Shown here: in pieces, positions 38,782-47,334 of the stretch
Position numbering within the stretch: position 1 is the first letter of the stretch
How the letters are laid out: the number at the start of each line of letters is the position of its first letter
NCBI RefSeq assembly: GCF_014204535.1
Contig: NZ_JACHLR010000016.1
Location: 1 to 64,000, forward strand
DNA: 64,000 nt
Direction of reading: 5' to 3'
DNA from: Novosphingobium chloroacetimidivorans
GTDB lineage: Bacteria > Pseudomonadota > Alphaproteobacteria > Sphingomonadales > Sphingomonadaceae
Program-made: the position numbers and the translations under genes
The notes under the pieces: model-generated
Told to the model about the DNA's origin: nothing
Database searches by the model: none
What the model saw: only the letters and a program-made list of their open reading frames with translations

Positions 38782-38955
38782 ATGGTCGACATGTTCGCCT
38801 TGTCCGTTGCGCATGGGTTGCTGGTGCTGGCCGGCATCCGGCTGTTCCTGCGCGACGACCTTGATGCCGAGGGCAGCGCGAAGCGGGCGTTCGGCTGGCG
38901 ACGCAAGGGCGTGTCGAAGCAGGACTCCGGCAGCGATGCGGAGCCGCGGTCGTGA
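38782..38955 (+). CDS. 57-residue membrane microprotein coupled to the O-ligase gene
   Basis: A short frame starting at ATG 38782 and ending in TGA 38953-38955. It overlaps the GTG start of the next gene by four bases (GTGA), the usual sign of translational coupling. The product has a hydrophobic N-terminus (MFALSVAHGLLVLAGIRLF, about 4-22), which may be one membrane helix, then a charged tail with GWRRKGVSK and an acidic end. I know no family for it. Evidence is position, overlap and a sensible membrane topology; no ribosome-binding site is obvious. Confidence 0.5.
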   Translation: MVDMFALSVAHGLLVLAGIRLFLRDDLDAEGSAKRAFGWRRKGVSKQDSGSDAEPRS

Positions 38956-40322
38956 TCGACCTGTGCCTTACCGCCTTCCTGTGCTTCTACCTTGCGCTGG
39001 GCTGCAAGCGGCCGTTCCTGTGGGTGCTGGCCTATCTCTATGTCGACATCGTCGCGCCGCAGATCATCTCGTGGGGCATCCTCTCGCACATCCCGACGTC
39101 GCTGATCTTCTTCGCCGCCGCCTTCGCCGGCTGGCTGTTCTTCGACGACAAGACCGATTCGCGCTTCTCGGGCCGGCAGGCGCTGATCTTCCTGCTGCTG
39201 CTCTACTGCGGCTATTCCACCCTGGTCGCGGACTTCCCCAAGGAAGCGGCGGAGAAATGGTCCTGGGTGTGGAAGGCGCTGGTCTTCGCGATGTTCCTGC
39301 CGCTCACCCTTCGCACGCGGCTGCGGATCGAGGCGGTGATCCTGGTCATGGTGCTGTCCGCCAGCGCGATCATCATCGACGGCGCGATCAAGACGATCGG
39401 CGGCGGTGGCGGCTACGGCGCACTGCGCTTCTTCGTCGACAACAACACCGGCCTTTACGAAGGCTCGATCATCAGCTGCGTGGCGATCGCCATCATCCCG
39501 CTGATCCTGTGGCTGGCCAGGCACGGCACCGTGTTCCCGCCCGACTGGCGGGTCTGGACCTTCGCCGGGGCGCTGATCTTCGCCTGTGCGCTGATCCCGG
39601 TCGGCACCCAGGCGCGCACCGGACTGATCTGCCTCGGTATCCTGGCGGTCCTCTACTTGCGGACGGCCAAGCACCGGTTCCTCATCGTCGCGCTGATGTC
39701 GGGGGCGGTGGCGCTGGCCGTGCCATTCCTGCCGGCGTCCTACACCGAGCGCATGGGCACGATCGAGAACAACCAGTCCGACAAGTCCGCCAGCACGCGC
39801 CTCGCGGTGTGGAAGTGGACGCTCGGCTATGTCGGCAGCCATCCGTTCGGCGGCGGCTTCGAGGTATACCTGGGCAACACCCTGCGCTTCGAGACGGTGG
39901 TGGCGCAGACCAGCGGCAGCACCACCATCCTGCGCACGCAAGTGCAGGAGGACAGCGGCCGCGCGTTCCACTCCAGCTATTTCGAGATGCTGGGCGAGCA
40001 GGGGATTCCCGGTTTCCTGCTATGGTTGACGCTGCAGATCTCGGGCCTGCTGCAAATGGAGATGATCCGCCGCCGCTGGCGCAAGCGCACCGGCGCCGAC
40101 GAGCAATGGCAGGCGCCGCTCGCGGTGTCGCTGCAGCTGGCGCACGTGATCTACCTGTTCGGCTCGCTGTTCGTGGGCATCGCCTTCCAGCCGTTCATCC
40201 TCATGCTGATCGGCGTGCAATGCGGATTGTGGACCTACTTGCGCCGGGTCGAACCCAAGCTGGCCGGACAACTGGCGCAACGGCGTGCCACACGGGTCCG
40301 GACGAACGCGGTAACCGCCTGA
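38952..40322 (+). CDS. O-antigen-ligase-like protein, exosortase A system-associated
   Basis: A 456-residue polytopic inner-membrane protein with about ten hydrophobic segments. The N-terminus (FYLALGCKRPFLWVLAYLYV) and the central VGTQARTGLI match the exosortase A-associated putative O-glycosylation ligases, a branch of the Wzy/WaaL class. A large periplasmic loop (ASYTERMGTI to RAFHSSYFEMLGEQG) holds the usual conserved His/Glu residues. It probably polymerises or attaches glycans. Starts with GTG at 38952 inside the stop of the 57-residue frame. Confidence 0.85.
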   Translation: MIDLCLTAFLCFYLALGCKRPFLWVLAYLYVDIVAPQIISWGILSHIPTSLIFFAAAFAGWLFFDDKTDSRFSGRQALIFLLLLYCGYSTLVADFPKEAAEKWSWVWKALVFAMFLPLTLRTRLRIEAVILVMVLSASAIIIDGAIKTIGGGGGYGALRFFVDNNTGLYEGSIISCVAIAIIPLILWLARHGTVFPPDWRVWTFAGALIFACALIPVGTQARTGLICLGILAVLYLRTAKHRFLIVALMSGAVALAVPFLPASYTERMGTIENNQSDKSASTRLAVWKWTLGYVGSHPFGGGFEVYLGNTLRFETVVAQTSGSTTILRTQVQEDSGRAFHSSYFEMLGEQGIPGFLLWLTLQISGLLQMEMIRRRWRKRTGADEQWQAPLAVSLQLAHVIYLFGSLFVGIAFQPFILMLIGVQCGLWTYLRRVEPKLAGQLAQRRATRVRTNAVTA

Positions 40323-40330
40323 GTTCTGCT

Positions 40331-40470
40331 CCTCCCCGAATAAAGGGAGGAAACCGCTGCCAGGCGAGTGGTGGAGGGGTATGACCCCGTCGTCCGAACA
40401 GCAGGCCAGCGGGGACACCCTTCCGCCAGCGGCTCCGCGTCTGCCACCTTCCCCTGAAGGGTAGGATCTT
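40331..40470. repeat. Family C palindromic element, copy 5
   Basis: CTCCTCCCCGAATAAAGGGA with AGTGGTGGAGGGGTATGACC at the left; CACCCTTCCGCCAGCGGCTC and CACCTTCCCCTGAAGGGTAG at the right. It occupies most of the 382-base gap before ctrA and is the only copy outside the nitrate region. Confidence 0.65.
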
Positions 40471-40603
40471 CGGCTACCAGTCGCTCGATCCGTTTACGTC
40501 GGCAGACCGGATCCATCCCATTCAACGGCTCAGTGCTTGCGGACCAAGTGGCTGAAAAGCCACCACTCGGCTGCGTCGTCTCCCTGCCTTGGCGTTTACA
40601 ACG

Positions 40604-40641
40604 AATTAACCTTTAATCTTCATACGTCTCATGGTTAATTC
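40604..40641 (+). promoter_or_regulatory. Inverted repeat with TTAA half-sites upstream of ctrA
   Basis: GAATTAACC (40604-40612) and its exact complement GGTTAATTC (40633-40641) are 20 bases apart; a further TTAA lies at 40614-40617. CtrA binds TTAA-type half-sites in alphaproteobacteria, so autoregulation is likely, but no full TTAA-N7-TTAA box is present. The site is about 65-100 bases before the ctrA start. Confidence 0.55.
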
Positions 40642-40704
40642 GCGGCAGCACTCTTTCGGAGCGCGAAAAGGTCGCACACTTCGGGGCAACCAAAGGAAAA
40701 TCGA

Positions 40705-41400
40705 ATGCGTGTGCTGTTGATCGAGGACGAGCCGACAACCGCCCGAGCCATCGAGCTCATGCTGACCGCGGAAGGCTTCAATGTCTATTCTACCGACCTT
40801 GGCGAAGAGGGCCTCGATCTCGGCAAGCTGTACGATTACGACATCATCCTGCTCGATCTGAACCTGCCCGACATGCATGGGTACGACGTGCTGAAGAAAC
40901 TGCGCGTCGCCAAGGTGCAGACGCCGGTGCTGATCCTTTCCGGCATCTCCGAGATGGACAGCAAGGTGCGCAGCTTCGGCTTCGGTGCCGACGACTACGT
41001 CACCAAGCCGTTCCACCGCGAAGAGCTGATCGCCCGTATCCACGCCGTGGTGCGCCGTTCGAAGGGCCACTCGCAGTCGGTGATCAAGACCGGCAAGCTG
41101 ATCGTCAACCTCGACGCCAAGACCGTCGAAGTCGACAGCGCCCGCGTCCACCTGACCGGCAAGGAATACGCGATGCTGGAGCTGCTCTCGCTTCGCAAGG
41201 GCACGACGCTGACCAAGGAAATGTTCCTGAATCACCTCTACGGCGGCATGGACGAGCCCGAGCTCAAGATCATCGACGTGTTCATCTGCAAGCTGCGCAA
41301 GAAGCTGGCTCACGCCTGCGGCGGTGCCAACTACATCGAGACCGTCTGGGGCCGCGGCTACGTGCTGCGCGATCCCGACGAGCAGGACGTGGCTGCCTGA
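40705..41400 (+). CDS. ctrA: Cell-cycle response regulator CtrA
   Basis: OmpR-type response regulator that controls cell cycle, motility and, in several alphaproteobacteria, gene-transfer agents. The 231-residue protein has a receiver domain with the phosphorylation site Asp51 ([14 protein letters not shown]), Lys near [11 protein letters not shown] and a winged-helix C-terminus ([34 protein letters not shown]). The match to the CtrA pattern is close over the whole length. It stands alone, with an inverted TTAA repeat upstream and a terminator downstream. Confidence 0.96.
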   Translation: MRVLLIEDEPTTARAIELMLTAEGFNVYSTDLGEEGLDLGKLYDYDIILLDLNLPDMHGYDVLKKLRVAKVQTPVLILSGISEMDSKVRSFGFGADDYVTKPFHREELIARIHAVVRRSKGHSQSVIKTGKLIVNLDAKTVEVDSARVHLTGKEYAMLELLSLRKGTTLTKEMFLNHLYGGMDEPELKIIDVFICKLRKKLAHACGGANYIETVWGRGYVLRDPDEQDVAA

Positions 41401-41430
41401 TTGCATAAGTTACCCGTGGGGTGATGCGAG

Positions 41431-41463
41431 CGGCTCGTCCCGACTGGGGGGACGGGCCGTTTT
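41431..41463 (+). terminator. Terminator of ctrA
   Basis: CGGCTCGTCCC pairs with GGGACGGGCCG with one internal mismatch, followed by TTTTC, 30 bases after the ctrA stop. Confidence 0.85.
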
Positions 41464-41469
41464 CAATTC

Positions 41470-41645
41470 AAGCATCGCACCAAGACGCGGAGAAGAAGAA
41501 AGTGCGCGCGCAAAGGTGCAGAGGGAGGAAAGCAAAGTACGCATCGCGGCGAAGCCGCACGCGCTGCATCCTCTCTGCGCCTCTGCGCCTCTGCGCGCGC
41601 TCACGCACCCTTCTCTCTCCTCCGCATCTCCGCGCTTCCGCGTGA
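41470..41645. repeat. Long imperfect inverted repeat, GCGCAGAGG type
   Basis: Left side AAGACGCGGAGAAGAAG and GCGCGCAAAGGTGCAGAGGG; right side CCTCTCTGCGCCTCTGCGCC and CTCCGCATCTCCGCGCTTCC. The two halves pair in order, so it is one more mobile-looking palindrome, seen once here. It accounts for most of the 390-base gap between ctrA and rpmI. Confidence 0.6.
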
Positions 41646-41728
41646 ACCACCTTGCTTTCCCGCCCACACATCGGTAAGCGCGCGCCCTTCAATCGGCACG
41701 ATCGCATCTCGCTTTTAGAGATTCGCGC

Positions 41729-41763
41729 GCCGGCCTGGCGAAAAGGGCTGCCAGGGCCGGCCG
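41729..41763 (+). promoter_or_regulatory. Leader hairpin upstream of rpmI
   Basis: GCCGGCCTGGC pairs with GCCAGGGCCGGC-like sequence around a short A/G loop, 28 bases before the rpmI start. It has no T tail, so it is not a standard terminator. Ribosomal-protein operons are often controlled by binding of one product to such a leader; that role is inferred. Confidence 0.45.
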
Positions 41764-41790
41764 TACGTGTCCCCGACCAAGGAGACGAAA

Positions 41791-41994
41791 ATGCCCAAAC
41801 TGAAGACGAAGAGCGGCGTCAAGAAGCGCTTCAAGCTCACTGCCACCGGCAAGGTGAAGCATGGCGTGGTCGGCAAGCGCCACCGCCTGATCAGCCACAA
41901 CGCCAAGTACATCCGCCAGAATCGCGGCACCGACGTCATTTCCGACGCCGATGCGAAGACGATCAAGAAGTGGGCGCCCTACGGGCTGGGCTGA
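41791..41994 (+). CDS. rpmI: 50S ribosomal protein L35
   Basis: A 67-residue basic ribosomal protein starting [20 protein letters not shown], the standard L35 N-terminus. The ATG at 41791 has AAGGAG seven bases upstream; a longer frame from 41767 reads through the leader. It is followed 17 bases later by rplT. infC, which often precedes rpmI, is not here. Confidence 0.96.
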   Translation: MPKLKTKSGVKKRFKLTATGKVKHGVVGKRHRLISHNAKYIRQNRGTDVISDADAKTIKKWAPYGLG

Positions 41995-42011
41995 TTAGGA
42001 GCGCATAGACA

Positions 42012-42371
42012 ATGAGCCGTATCAAGAGGGGTGTTACCACCCGCGCCAAGCACAAGCGGATCCTGGACCAGGCCAAGGGCTATCGGGGCCGCCGCAAGAA
42101 CACCATCCGCATCGCGCGTCAGGCCGTCGAGAAGGCCGGCCAGTACGCGTACCGCGACCGCAAGGTGAAGAAGCGGACCTTCCGCGCACTGTGGATCCAG
42201 CGCATCAACGCTGCCGTGCGCAACGAAGGCCTGACCTACTCGCAGTTCATCCACGGCGTGAAGCTGGCCGGCATCGAACTCGACCGCAAGACCATGGCGG
42301 ACCTCGCCATGAACGAAGGCGGCGTGTTCAGCACGGTGATCGCCCAGGCCAAGGCCGCGCTTCCCGCGTAA
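42012..42371 (+). CDS. rplT: 50S ribosomal protein L20
   Basis: A 119-residue assembly-initiating protein of the large ribosomal subunit. The N-terminus [20 protein letters not shown] and the core [20 protein letters not shown] are typical. Co-transcribed with rpmI; a strong terminator follows at 42399, before the GIY-YIG insertion. Confidence 0.97.
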   Translation: MSRIKRGVTTRAKHKRILDQAKGYRGRRKNTIRIARQAVEKAGQYAYRDRKVKKRTFRALWIQRINAAVRNEGLTYSQFIHGVKLAGIELDRKTMADLAMNEGGVFSTVIAQAKAALPA

Positions 42372-42398
42372 GCGCTGCAGGCTAGCGAGACAGACGAG

Positions 42399-42432
42399 GG
42401 CGCGGGTGGTGAAAGCTACCCGCGCCTTTTTC
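42399..42432 (+). terminator. Terminator of rpmI-rplT
   Basis: GGCGCGGGT (42399-42407) pairs with ACCCGCGCC (42418-42426) and is followed by TTTTTCTT. Confidence 0.9.
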
Positions 42433-42461
42433 TTTGTGCTGCTCCCTCAACCAAAAGAACC

Positions 42462-42554
42462 TCGTCATTCCCGCGAACGCGGGAATCCATCTCCAGGTGT
42501 TTCCTGTTACGCGAGCTCAGGAGATGGACTCCCGCGTTCGCGGGAGTGACGAAG
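42462..42554. repeat. Family B palindromic element, copy 4 (left of the GIY-YIG gene)
   Basis: TCGTCATTCCCGCGAACGCG with GGAATCCATCTCC at the left, GGAGATGGACTCCCGCGTTC with GCGGGAGTGACGA at the right. The core ATTCCCGCGAACGCGGGAAT fits the pattern ATTCCC-N8-GGGAAT known from the dRS3 repeats of Neisseria. Ends ten bases before the nuclease gene start. Confidence 0.9.
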
Positions 42555-42563
42555 GGGAGGGTA

Positions 42564-42890
42564 ATGCACGCCGTGTTCCAGCCTTGCGTCTATCTCATGG
42601 CGTCGCATCGCAACGGCACGCTCTATGTCGGTGTCACATCGAACCTCGCGCAAAGGGTGCACCAACATCGAGAGGGGTTGATAGACGGGTTCACCAAGGA
42701 CTACGGCGTGCATTACCTGGTCTGGTATGAGCAGCACGCGACGATGGAGCACGCAATCACGCGTGAAAAGCGGCTCAATAAGTGGGCGCGCGCATGGAAA
42801 ATCGAATTGATCGAGGAAGCCAATCCGGACTGGCGCGATCTGGCGGTTGATTTCGGGTTTGACGCGTTGCCGCCGCACCGGGATGTCTGA
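42564..42890 (+). CDS. GIY-YIG domain nuclease, small single-domain type
   Basis: A 108-residue stand-alone GIY-YIG domain of the UPF0213/YhbQ kind. The motif positions are VYLMAS (9-14) and LYVGVTSNLAQR (20-31), with catalytic candidates Tyr10, Tyr21 and Arg31, followed by AITREKRLNKWARAWKIELI with a candidate metal-binding Glu69. ATG 42564 follows GGGGAGGG. It interrupts the conserved rplT-pheS junction and is flanked by family-B palindromes at 42462-42554 and 42892-42935, like a small cassette. Cellular substrate unknown. Confidence 0.88.
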   Translation: MHAVFQPCVYLMASHRNGTLYVGVTSNLAQRVHQHREGLIDGFTKDYGVHYLVWYEQHATMEHAITREKRLNKWARAWKIELIEEANPDWRDLAVDFGFDALPPHRDV

Positions 42891-42891
42891 C

Positions 42892-42935
42892 GTAAGGTCA
42901 GGAAATGGGTTCCCGCCCACGCGGGAATGACGAAG
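42892..42935. repeat. Family B half element (right of the GIY-YIG gene)
   Basis: GTTCCCGCCCACGCGGGAAT with GACGAAGG follows AGGTCAGGAAATGG, which resembles the right arm of the full elements. It begins two bases after the nuclease stop and ends 12 bases before the likely pheS start. Confidence 0.8.
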
Positions 42936-42947
42936 GTAAGGTACGTT

Positions 42948-44021
42948 GTGATTGATCTAGATACCATCCTGGCCTCGATCGCCTACGCCGGCTCGCTGGA
43001 CGAAGTCGAAGCCTTGCGCGTCAAGCACCTGGGCAAGCAGGGCGACGTTTCCGCCCTGCTCAAGACGCTGGGCGCCATGAGCCCGGACGAGCGCAAGGTC
43101 GAGGGCCCCAAGATTCACGCCCTGCGCGAAAGCGTTGCCGGGGCCTTGGCCACTCGCAAGGCCGCATTGGAGAACGCCGCGCTCGAAGAGCAGCTGGCCT
43201 CCGAGACGATCGACCTCACATTGCCCGCACCCGAAACGCCGCGCGGCAGCGTGCACCCGATCTCACAGGTGATGGACGAACTCGCCGAAGTCTTCGCCGA
43301 TCTCGGCTTCGCCGTCGCCACCGGCCCGGAGATCGAGGACGACTGGCACAACTTCACCGCGCTCAACATGCCCGAGAGCCATCCGGCGCGCGCAATGCAC
43401 GACACGTTCTACTTCCCCGACCGCGATGCCGAGGGCCGCGAGATGCTGCTGCGCACGCACACCTCGCCAGTACAGATCCGCGCCATGATCGAGCAGGGTG
43501 CGCCGATCCGGATCATCGCGCCAGGCCGGGTCTATCGCTCGGACAGCGATGCCACGCACACGCCGATGTTCCACCAGATCGAAGGCCTGGTGATCGACAA
43601 GGGCATCCACCTCGGCCACCTGAAATGGACGCTGGAGACCTTCCTGAAGGCCTATTTCGAGCGCGACGATGTCGTCCTGCGCCTGCGCCCCAGCTACTTC
43701 CCGTTCACCGAACCTTCGGTCGAGGTCGACGTCGGCTACACCATGGTCAATGGCAAGCGCGTCGTCGGCGGCTCGGAAGGCTGGATGGAAGTGCTGGGCA
43801 GCGGCATGGTCAACCGCAAGGTGATCGCCGCCGCCGGGCTCGATCCGGACGAGTGGCAGGGCTTTGCCTTCGGCACCGGCGTCGATCGGTTGGCCATGCT
43901 GAAATACGGCATGGACGATCTGCGTGCCTTTTTCGACGGCGATGTCCGCTGGCTTTCGCACTACGGCTTCTCCGCGCTCGACGTGCCGACCCTGTCGGCC
44001 GGCGTCGGCACTGCGGCCTGA
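42948..44021 (+). CDS. pheS: Phenylalanyl-tRNA synthetase alpha subunit
   Basis: Catalytic subunit of the alpha2-beta2 enzyme. The 357-residue protein starts with a coiled-coil domain ([20 protein letters not shown]) and contains class II motifs: [26 protein letters not shown] and [20 protein letters not shown], then [12 protein letters not shown]. The GTG at 42948 has AAGG about ten bases upstream; an in-frame ATG at 42927 lies inside the repeat and would add seven residues. Followed by pheT after 12 bases. Confidence 0.93.
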   Translation: MIDLDTILASIAYAGSLDEVEALRVKHLGKQGDVSALLKTLGAMSPDERKVEGPKIHALRESVAGALATRKAALENAALEEQLASETIDLTLPAPETPRGSVHPISQVMDELAEVFADLGFAVATGPEIEDDWHNFTALNMPESHPARAMHDTFYFPDRDAEGREMLLRTHTSPVQIRAMIEQGAPIRIIAPGRVYRSDSDATHTPMFHQIEGLVIDKGIHLGHLKWTLETFLKAYFERDDVVLRLRPSYFPFTEPSVEVDVGYTMVNGKRVVGGSEGWMEVLGSGMVNRKVIAAAGLDPDEWQGFAFGTGVDRLAMLKYGMDDLRAFFDGDVRWLSHYGFSALDVPTLSAGVGTAA

Positions 44022-44033
44022 GGTAACGACCAT

Positions 44034-46442
44034 ATGAAGTTCTCGCTCTCCTGGCTGCGCCGCTATCTCGACACCGACGCCTCGGTCGATGCGATCTGCG
44101 ATGCGCTCAACGCCATTGGCATCGAAGTGGAAGGCGTCGAGGATCCTGCCGCCAAGCTCTCGGGCTTCCGGGTCGCCCGGGTGCTAACCGCGGCGCGCCA
44201 TCCCGATGCCGACAAACTGCAGGTCCTCACCGTCGACACCGGCTCCGGCGAGCCGCTGCAGGTCGTCTGTGGCGCTCCCAATGCTCGGGCGGGCCTCGTG
44301 GGCGTGCTCGGGCTGCCCGGCGCGGTGGTGCCGGCCAATGGTCTGCAGCTCAAGAAGTCCGCCATCCGCGGCGTCGAATCGAACGGCATGATGTGCTCGA
44401 CCCGCGAGCTGGAACTGGGCGACGATCACGACGGCATCATCGAGCTGCCTGAGGATGCGCCGGTGGGCACCTCGTTCGCCGAATACCGTGGCGTCGATCC
44501 CGTCATCGACGTATCGATCACCCCCAACCGGCCCGACTGCATGGGCGTCTACGGCATCGCGCGCGATCTTGCCGCCAAGGGGCTCGGCACGCTCAAGCCC
44601 GTCCCTGCAGTCAACGTCGCCGCGACTTTCCCGTGCCCGATCGAGATCCGCACCGACGATCCGGAAGGCTGCCCGGCGTTCTACGGCCGCGTCATCAAGA
44701 GCGTGCGCAATGGTCCTTCGCCGCAGTGGCTGCAGGATTTCCTCAAGTCCGCCGGACAGCGCCCGATCTCGGCGCTGGTGGACGCGACCAACTACGTCAT
44801 GCTCGCATATGGCCGGCCCGCGCATGCGTATGACCTAGCCAAGCTGACCGGCGCGGTCGTCGCCCGCCGTGCGCGGGACGGCGAGCAGGTCATCGCGCTG
44901 AACGGCAAGACTTATGCGCTCGACGCCGAGATGACGGTGATTGCCGACACGGTCGGCGTGCACGACATCGCCGGCATCATGGGTGGCGAGCACTCGGGCT
45001 GCGAGGAGAGCACCACCGACGTCCTGCTGGAGATCGCCTACTTCGATCCCGAGCGGATCGCCCGCACCGGGCGCAAGCTGAACCTCACCTCCGATGCGCG
45101 CAGCCGCTTCGAGCGCGGGATCGACCCCACGTTCCTCGATTCCGGCCTCGATATCCTTTCCGGGCTGATCCTGGAGCTGTGTGGCGGCGAGGCTTCCGAG
45201 ATCGTCCGGGCGGGCGCCGCGCCGTCAACACCCAAGACCGTCCATTTCGATCCCGATCTGACCGAGCGGCTGGGCGGCGTCGCCATCTCGCCGCAGCGGC
45301 AGCAGGCGATCCTGGAAAGTCTCGGCTTTGGCGTCGTCGCGGAAGAGGCGGGCTTCGACAAGCGGTGGATCGTCACCGTCCCGGGCTGGCGGCCCGACAT
45401 CGACGGTGGGCCAGACCTGGTCGAGGAAGTCGTGCGCATCCACGGCATCGACGAAGTGAAGAGCGTTGCCCTGCCGCGCGCGGACGGGGTCGCGCGGCCG
45501 ACCGCTACTCCGGCGCAGAGGCTGGAGCGGCGGGTGCGCCGCGCCGCAGCCGCACGGGGCCTGCACGAGGCGGTGACCTGGTCGTTCCTGCCGGTGGCCG
45601 AGGCCGAGCACTTCGCGGACGGTGAGGTTTGGACGCTGGCCAATCCGATCAGCGAGGACATGAAGGCCATGCGCCCATCCTTGCTGCCGGGCCTGCTCTC
45701 GGCCGCCAGGCGCAACCTCGACCGTGGCGCGAAGGGGCTGCGCCTGTTCGAACTCGGCCGGCGCTACTTGCGTGGGGGCAGCGGCGCCAGCGACGAACGC
45801 CTGGCGCTCGGCCTCGTGCTCGCCGGCGAGAAGAGCCCGCGCGGCTGGGCAACGGGCAAGGCGGCCAGCTTCGATGCCTATGACGCCAAGGCCGAGGCCC
45901 TCGCCTTGCTGGCCGAGGCCGGTGCACCGGTCGACAAGCTGCAGGTGATGGGAGAAGCCGGGGCGCAGTTCCATCCCGGCCAGTCGGGCACCTTGCGGCT
46001 GGGGCCCAGGACCGTGTTGGCCCGCTTCGGCATGCTGCATCCCGCGACCGCGCGCCAGTTCGACCTGGAAGGTCCGGTGGCATTGGCCGAGTTGTTCCTC
46101 GATGCGATCCCCGCGCGCAAGTCTGCCAGCGGATTCGCCCGCCACGCCTATGCGCCGCCCGCGCTGCAGCCGGTTACGCGCGACTTTGCCTTCCTGGTGC
46201 CATCCTCGCTGCCTGCCGCCGATCTCGTGCGTGCGGTGCAGGGCGCGGACAAGGCGAACATCGTCGCGGGCCGCCTGTTCGACGACTTCCGTGGTGCCGG
46301 TGTGCCGGACGGCCACAAATCGCTCGGGATCGACGTGACGCTCCAGCCCGGCGAGAAGAGCTATGCCGAGGCAGACCTGAAGGCGATTGCCGACAAGGTC
46401 ACCGCCGCCGCCGCCAAGCTCGGCGCGACGCTGCGGGGATAG
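44034..46442 (+). CDS. pheT: Phenylalanyl-tRNA synthetase beta subunit
   Basis: Binds tRNA-Phe and edits mischarged tyrosine. The 802-residue chain has the full domain set: an N-terminal OB-fold tRNA-binding region (FRVARVLTAARHPDADKLQV), B3/B4 editing domain (RPISALVDATNYVMLAYGRP), B5 (KTVHFDPDLTERLGG), and a C-terminal anticodon-binding FDX-ACB domain (PPALQPVTRDFAFLVP). Normal length; operon with pheS. Confidence 0.96.
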   Translation: MKFSLSWLRRYLDTDASVDAICDALNAIGIEVEGVEDPAAKLSGFRVARVLTAARHPDADKLQVLTVDTGSGEPLQVVCGAPNARAGLVGVLGLPGAVVPANGLQLKKSAIRGVESNGMMCSTRELELGDDHDGIIELPEDAPVGTSFAEYRGVDPVIDVSITPNRPDCMGVYGIARDLAAKGLGTLKPVPAVNVAATFPCPIEIRTDDPEGCPAFYGRVIKSVRNGPSPQWLQDFLKSAGQRPISALVDATNYVMLAYGRPAHAYDLAKLTGAVVARRARDGEQVIALNGKTYALDAEMTVIADTVGVHDIAGIMGGEHSGCEESTTDVLLEIAYFDPERIARTGRKLNLTSDARSRFERGIDPTFLDSGLDILSGLILELCGGEASEIVRAGAAPSTPKTVHFDPDLTERLGGVAISPQRQQAILESLGFGVVAEEAGFDKRWIVTVPGWRPDIDGGPDLVEEVVRIHGIDEVKSVALPRADGVARPTATPAQRLERRVRRAAAARGLHEAVTWSFLPVAEAEHFADGEVWTLANPISEDMKAMRPSLLPGLLSAARRNLDRGAKGLRLFELGRRYLRGGSGASDERLALGLVLAGEKSPRGWATGKAASFDAYDAKAEALALLAEAGAPVDKLQVMGEAGAQFHPGQSGTLRLGPRTVLARFGMLHPATARQFDLEGPVALAELFLDAIPARKSASGFARHAYAPPALQPVTRDFAFLVPSSLPAADLVRAVQGADKANIVAGRLFDDFRGAGVPDGHKSLGIDVTLQPGEKSYAEADLKAIADKVTAAAAKLGATLRG

Positions 46443-46446
46443 CGCC

Positions 46447-47334
46447 ATGAGCGAACTCGTCTCGATCGCATCGGATAAGCTGACCGCGCGCATCAATCCC
46501 TTGGGTGCGGAGCTGTGGTCGCTCGCCGACGCGGACGGGCGCGAGTACATGACCGATGCCGACCCGGCGTTCTGGACCGGCCACGCGCCGATCCTGTTCC
46601 CGATTGTCGGCATGGTGCGCGATGGGCGCTATCGCCTGGGCGACGCCAGTTACGCGATCCCCAAGCATGGTGTCGCCCGGCACTCGCACTTCGACGTGGT
46701 AGCGGCCGAAGCGGACAGCGCTCACTTCCGGCTCGGCGACACGCCCGAGACCCGCGCATCGTACCCGTTCGCTTTCATGCTCGACGTGCTGTTCCGTCTC
46801 TCAGGTGCGACGCTGCAAGTGGAAAGCCGCGTCACCAATCTTGGCGATCAGCCGATGCCGTTCAGCTTCGGCTACCACCCGGCCTTCGCCTGGCCGCTGC
46901 CCGGCGGCGCGGCGAAGGAGGATCACCGGGTGGTATTCGCCGAGCCCGAGCCCGGCCCCGTAAGGCGCATCGATCCGGTGAGCGGCCTGCTGCTTGAGCA
47001 GAGCTTCTCCTCGCCGGTCGAGGGCGACACCCTGGTACCGACCGCTGCTCTGTTCGAGGCGGACGCACTGATCTGGGATCAACTTGCAAGCCGTTCCGTT
47101 CGGTTCGGCGCTCCGGGCGGTGCGTCGCTCCAGATTACCTTTCCGGACATGCCGATGCTGGGCATCTGGCAGAAGCCGGGTGCCAACTACCTTTGCATCG
47201 AACCCTGGCAGGGGATCGCCGATCCCATAGGCTACGACGGCGACTTTCGCGACAAGCCGGGCGTGCTCACGCTTGCCCCGGATGAGGCACGAAGCTTCCG
47301 CATGGGCGTGACCGTGACGCAGGAGACCGCATGA
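46447..47334 (+). CDS. Aldose 1-epimerase family protein
   Basis: A 295-residue galactose-mutarotase-like protein, LacX/YeaD subgroup. Landmarks: LGAELWSLADADGREYM, WTGHAPILFPIVGMVRDGRY, KHGVARHSHFDV with a catalytic-type His, and FGYHPAFAWPL with the second His; CIEPWQGIADP near the C-terminus. Probable substrate is an aldose or hexose-6-phosphate. It begins four bases after pheT and overlaps the next gene by four, so it rides in the pheST transcript. Confidence 0.85.
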   Translation: MSELVSIASDKLTARINPLGAELWSLADADGREYMTDADPAFWTGHAPILFPIVGMVRDGRYRLGDASYAIPKHGVARHSHFDVVAAEADSAHFRLGDTPETRASYPFAFMLDVLFRLSGATLQVESRVTNLGDQPMPFSFGYHPAFAWPLPGGAAKEDHRVVFAEPEPGPVRRIDPVSGLLLEQSFSSPVEGDTLVPTAALFEADALIWDQLASRSVRFGAPGGASLQITFPDMPMLGIWQKPGANYLCIEPWQGIADPIGYDGDFRDKPGVLTLAPDEARSFRMGVTVTQETA

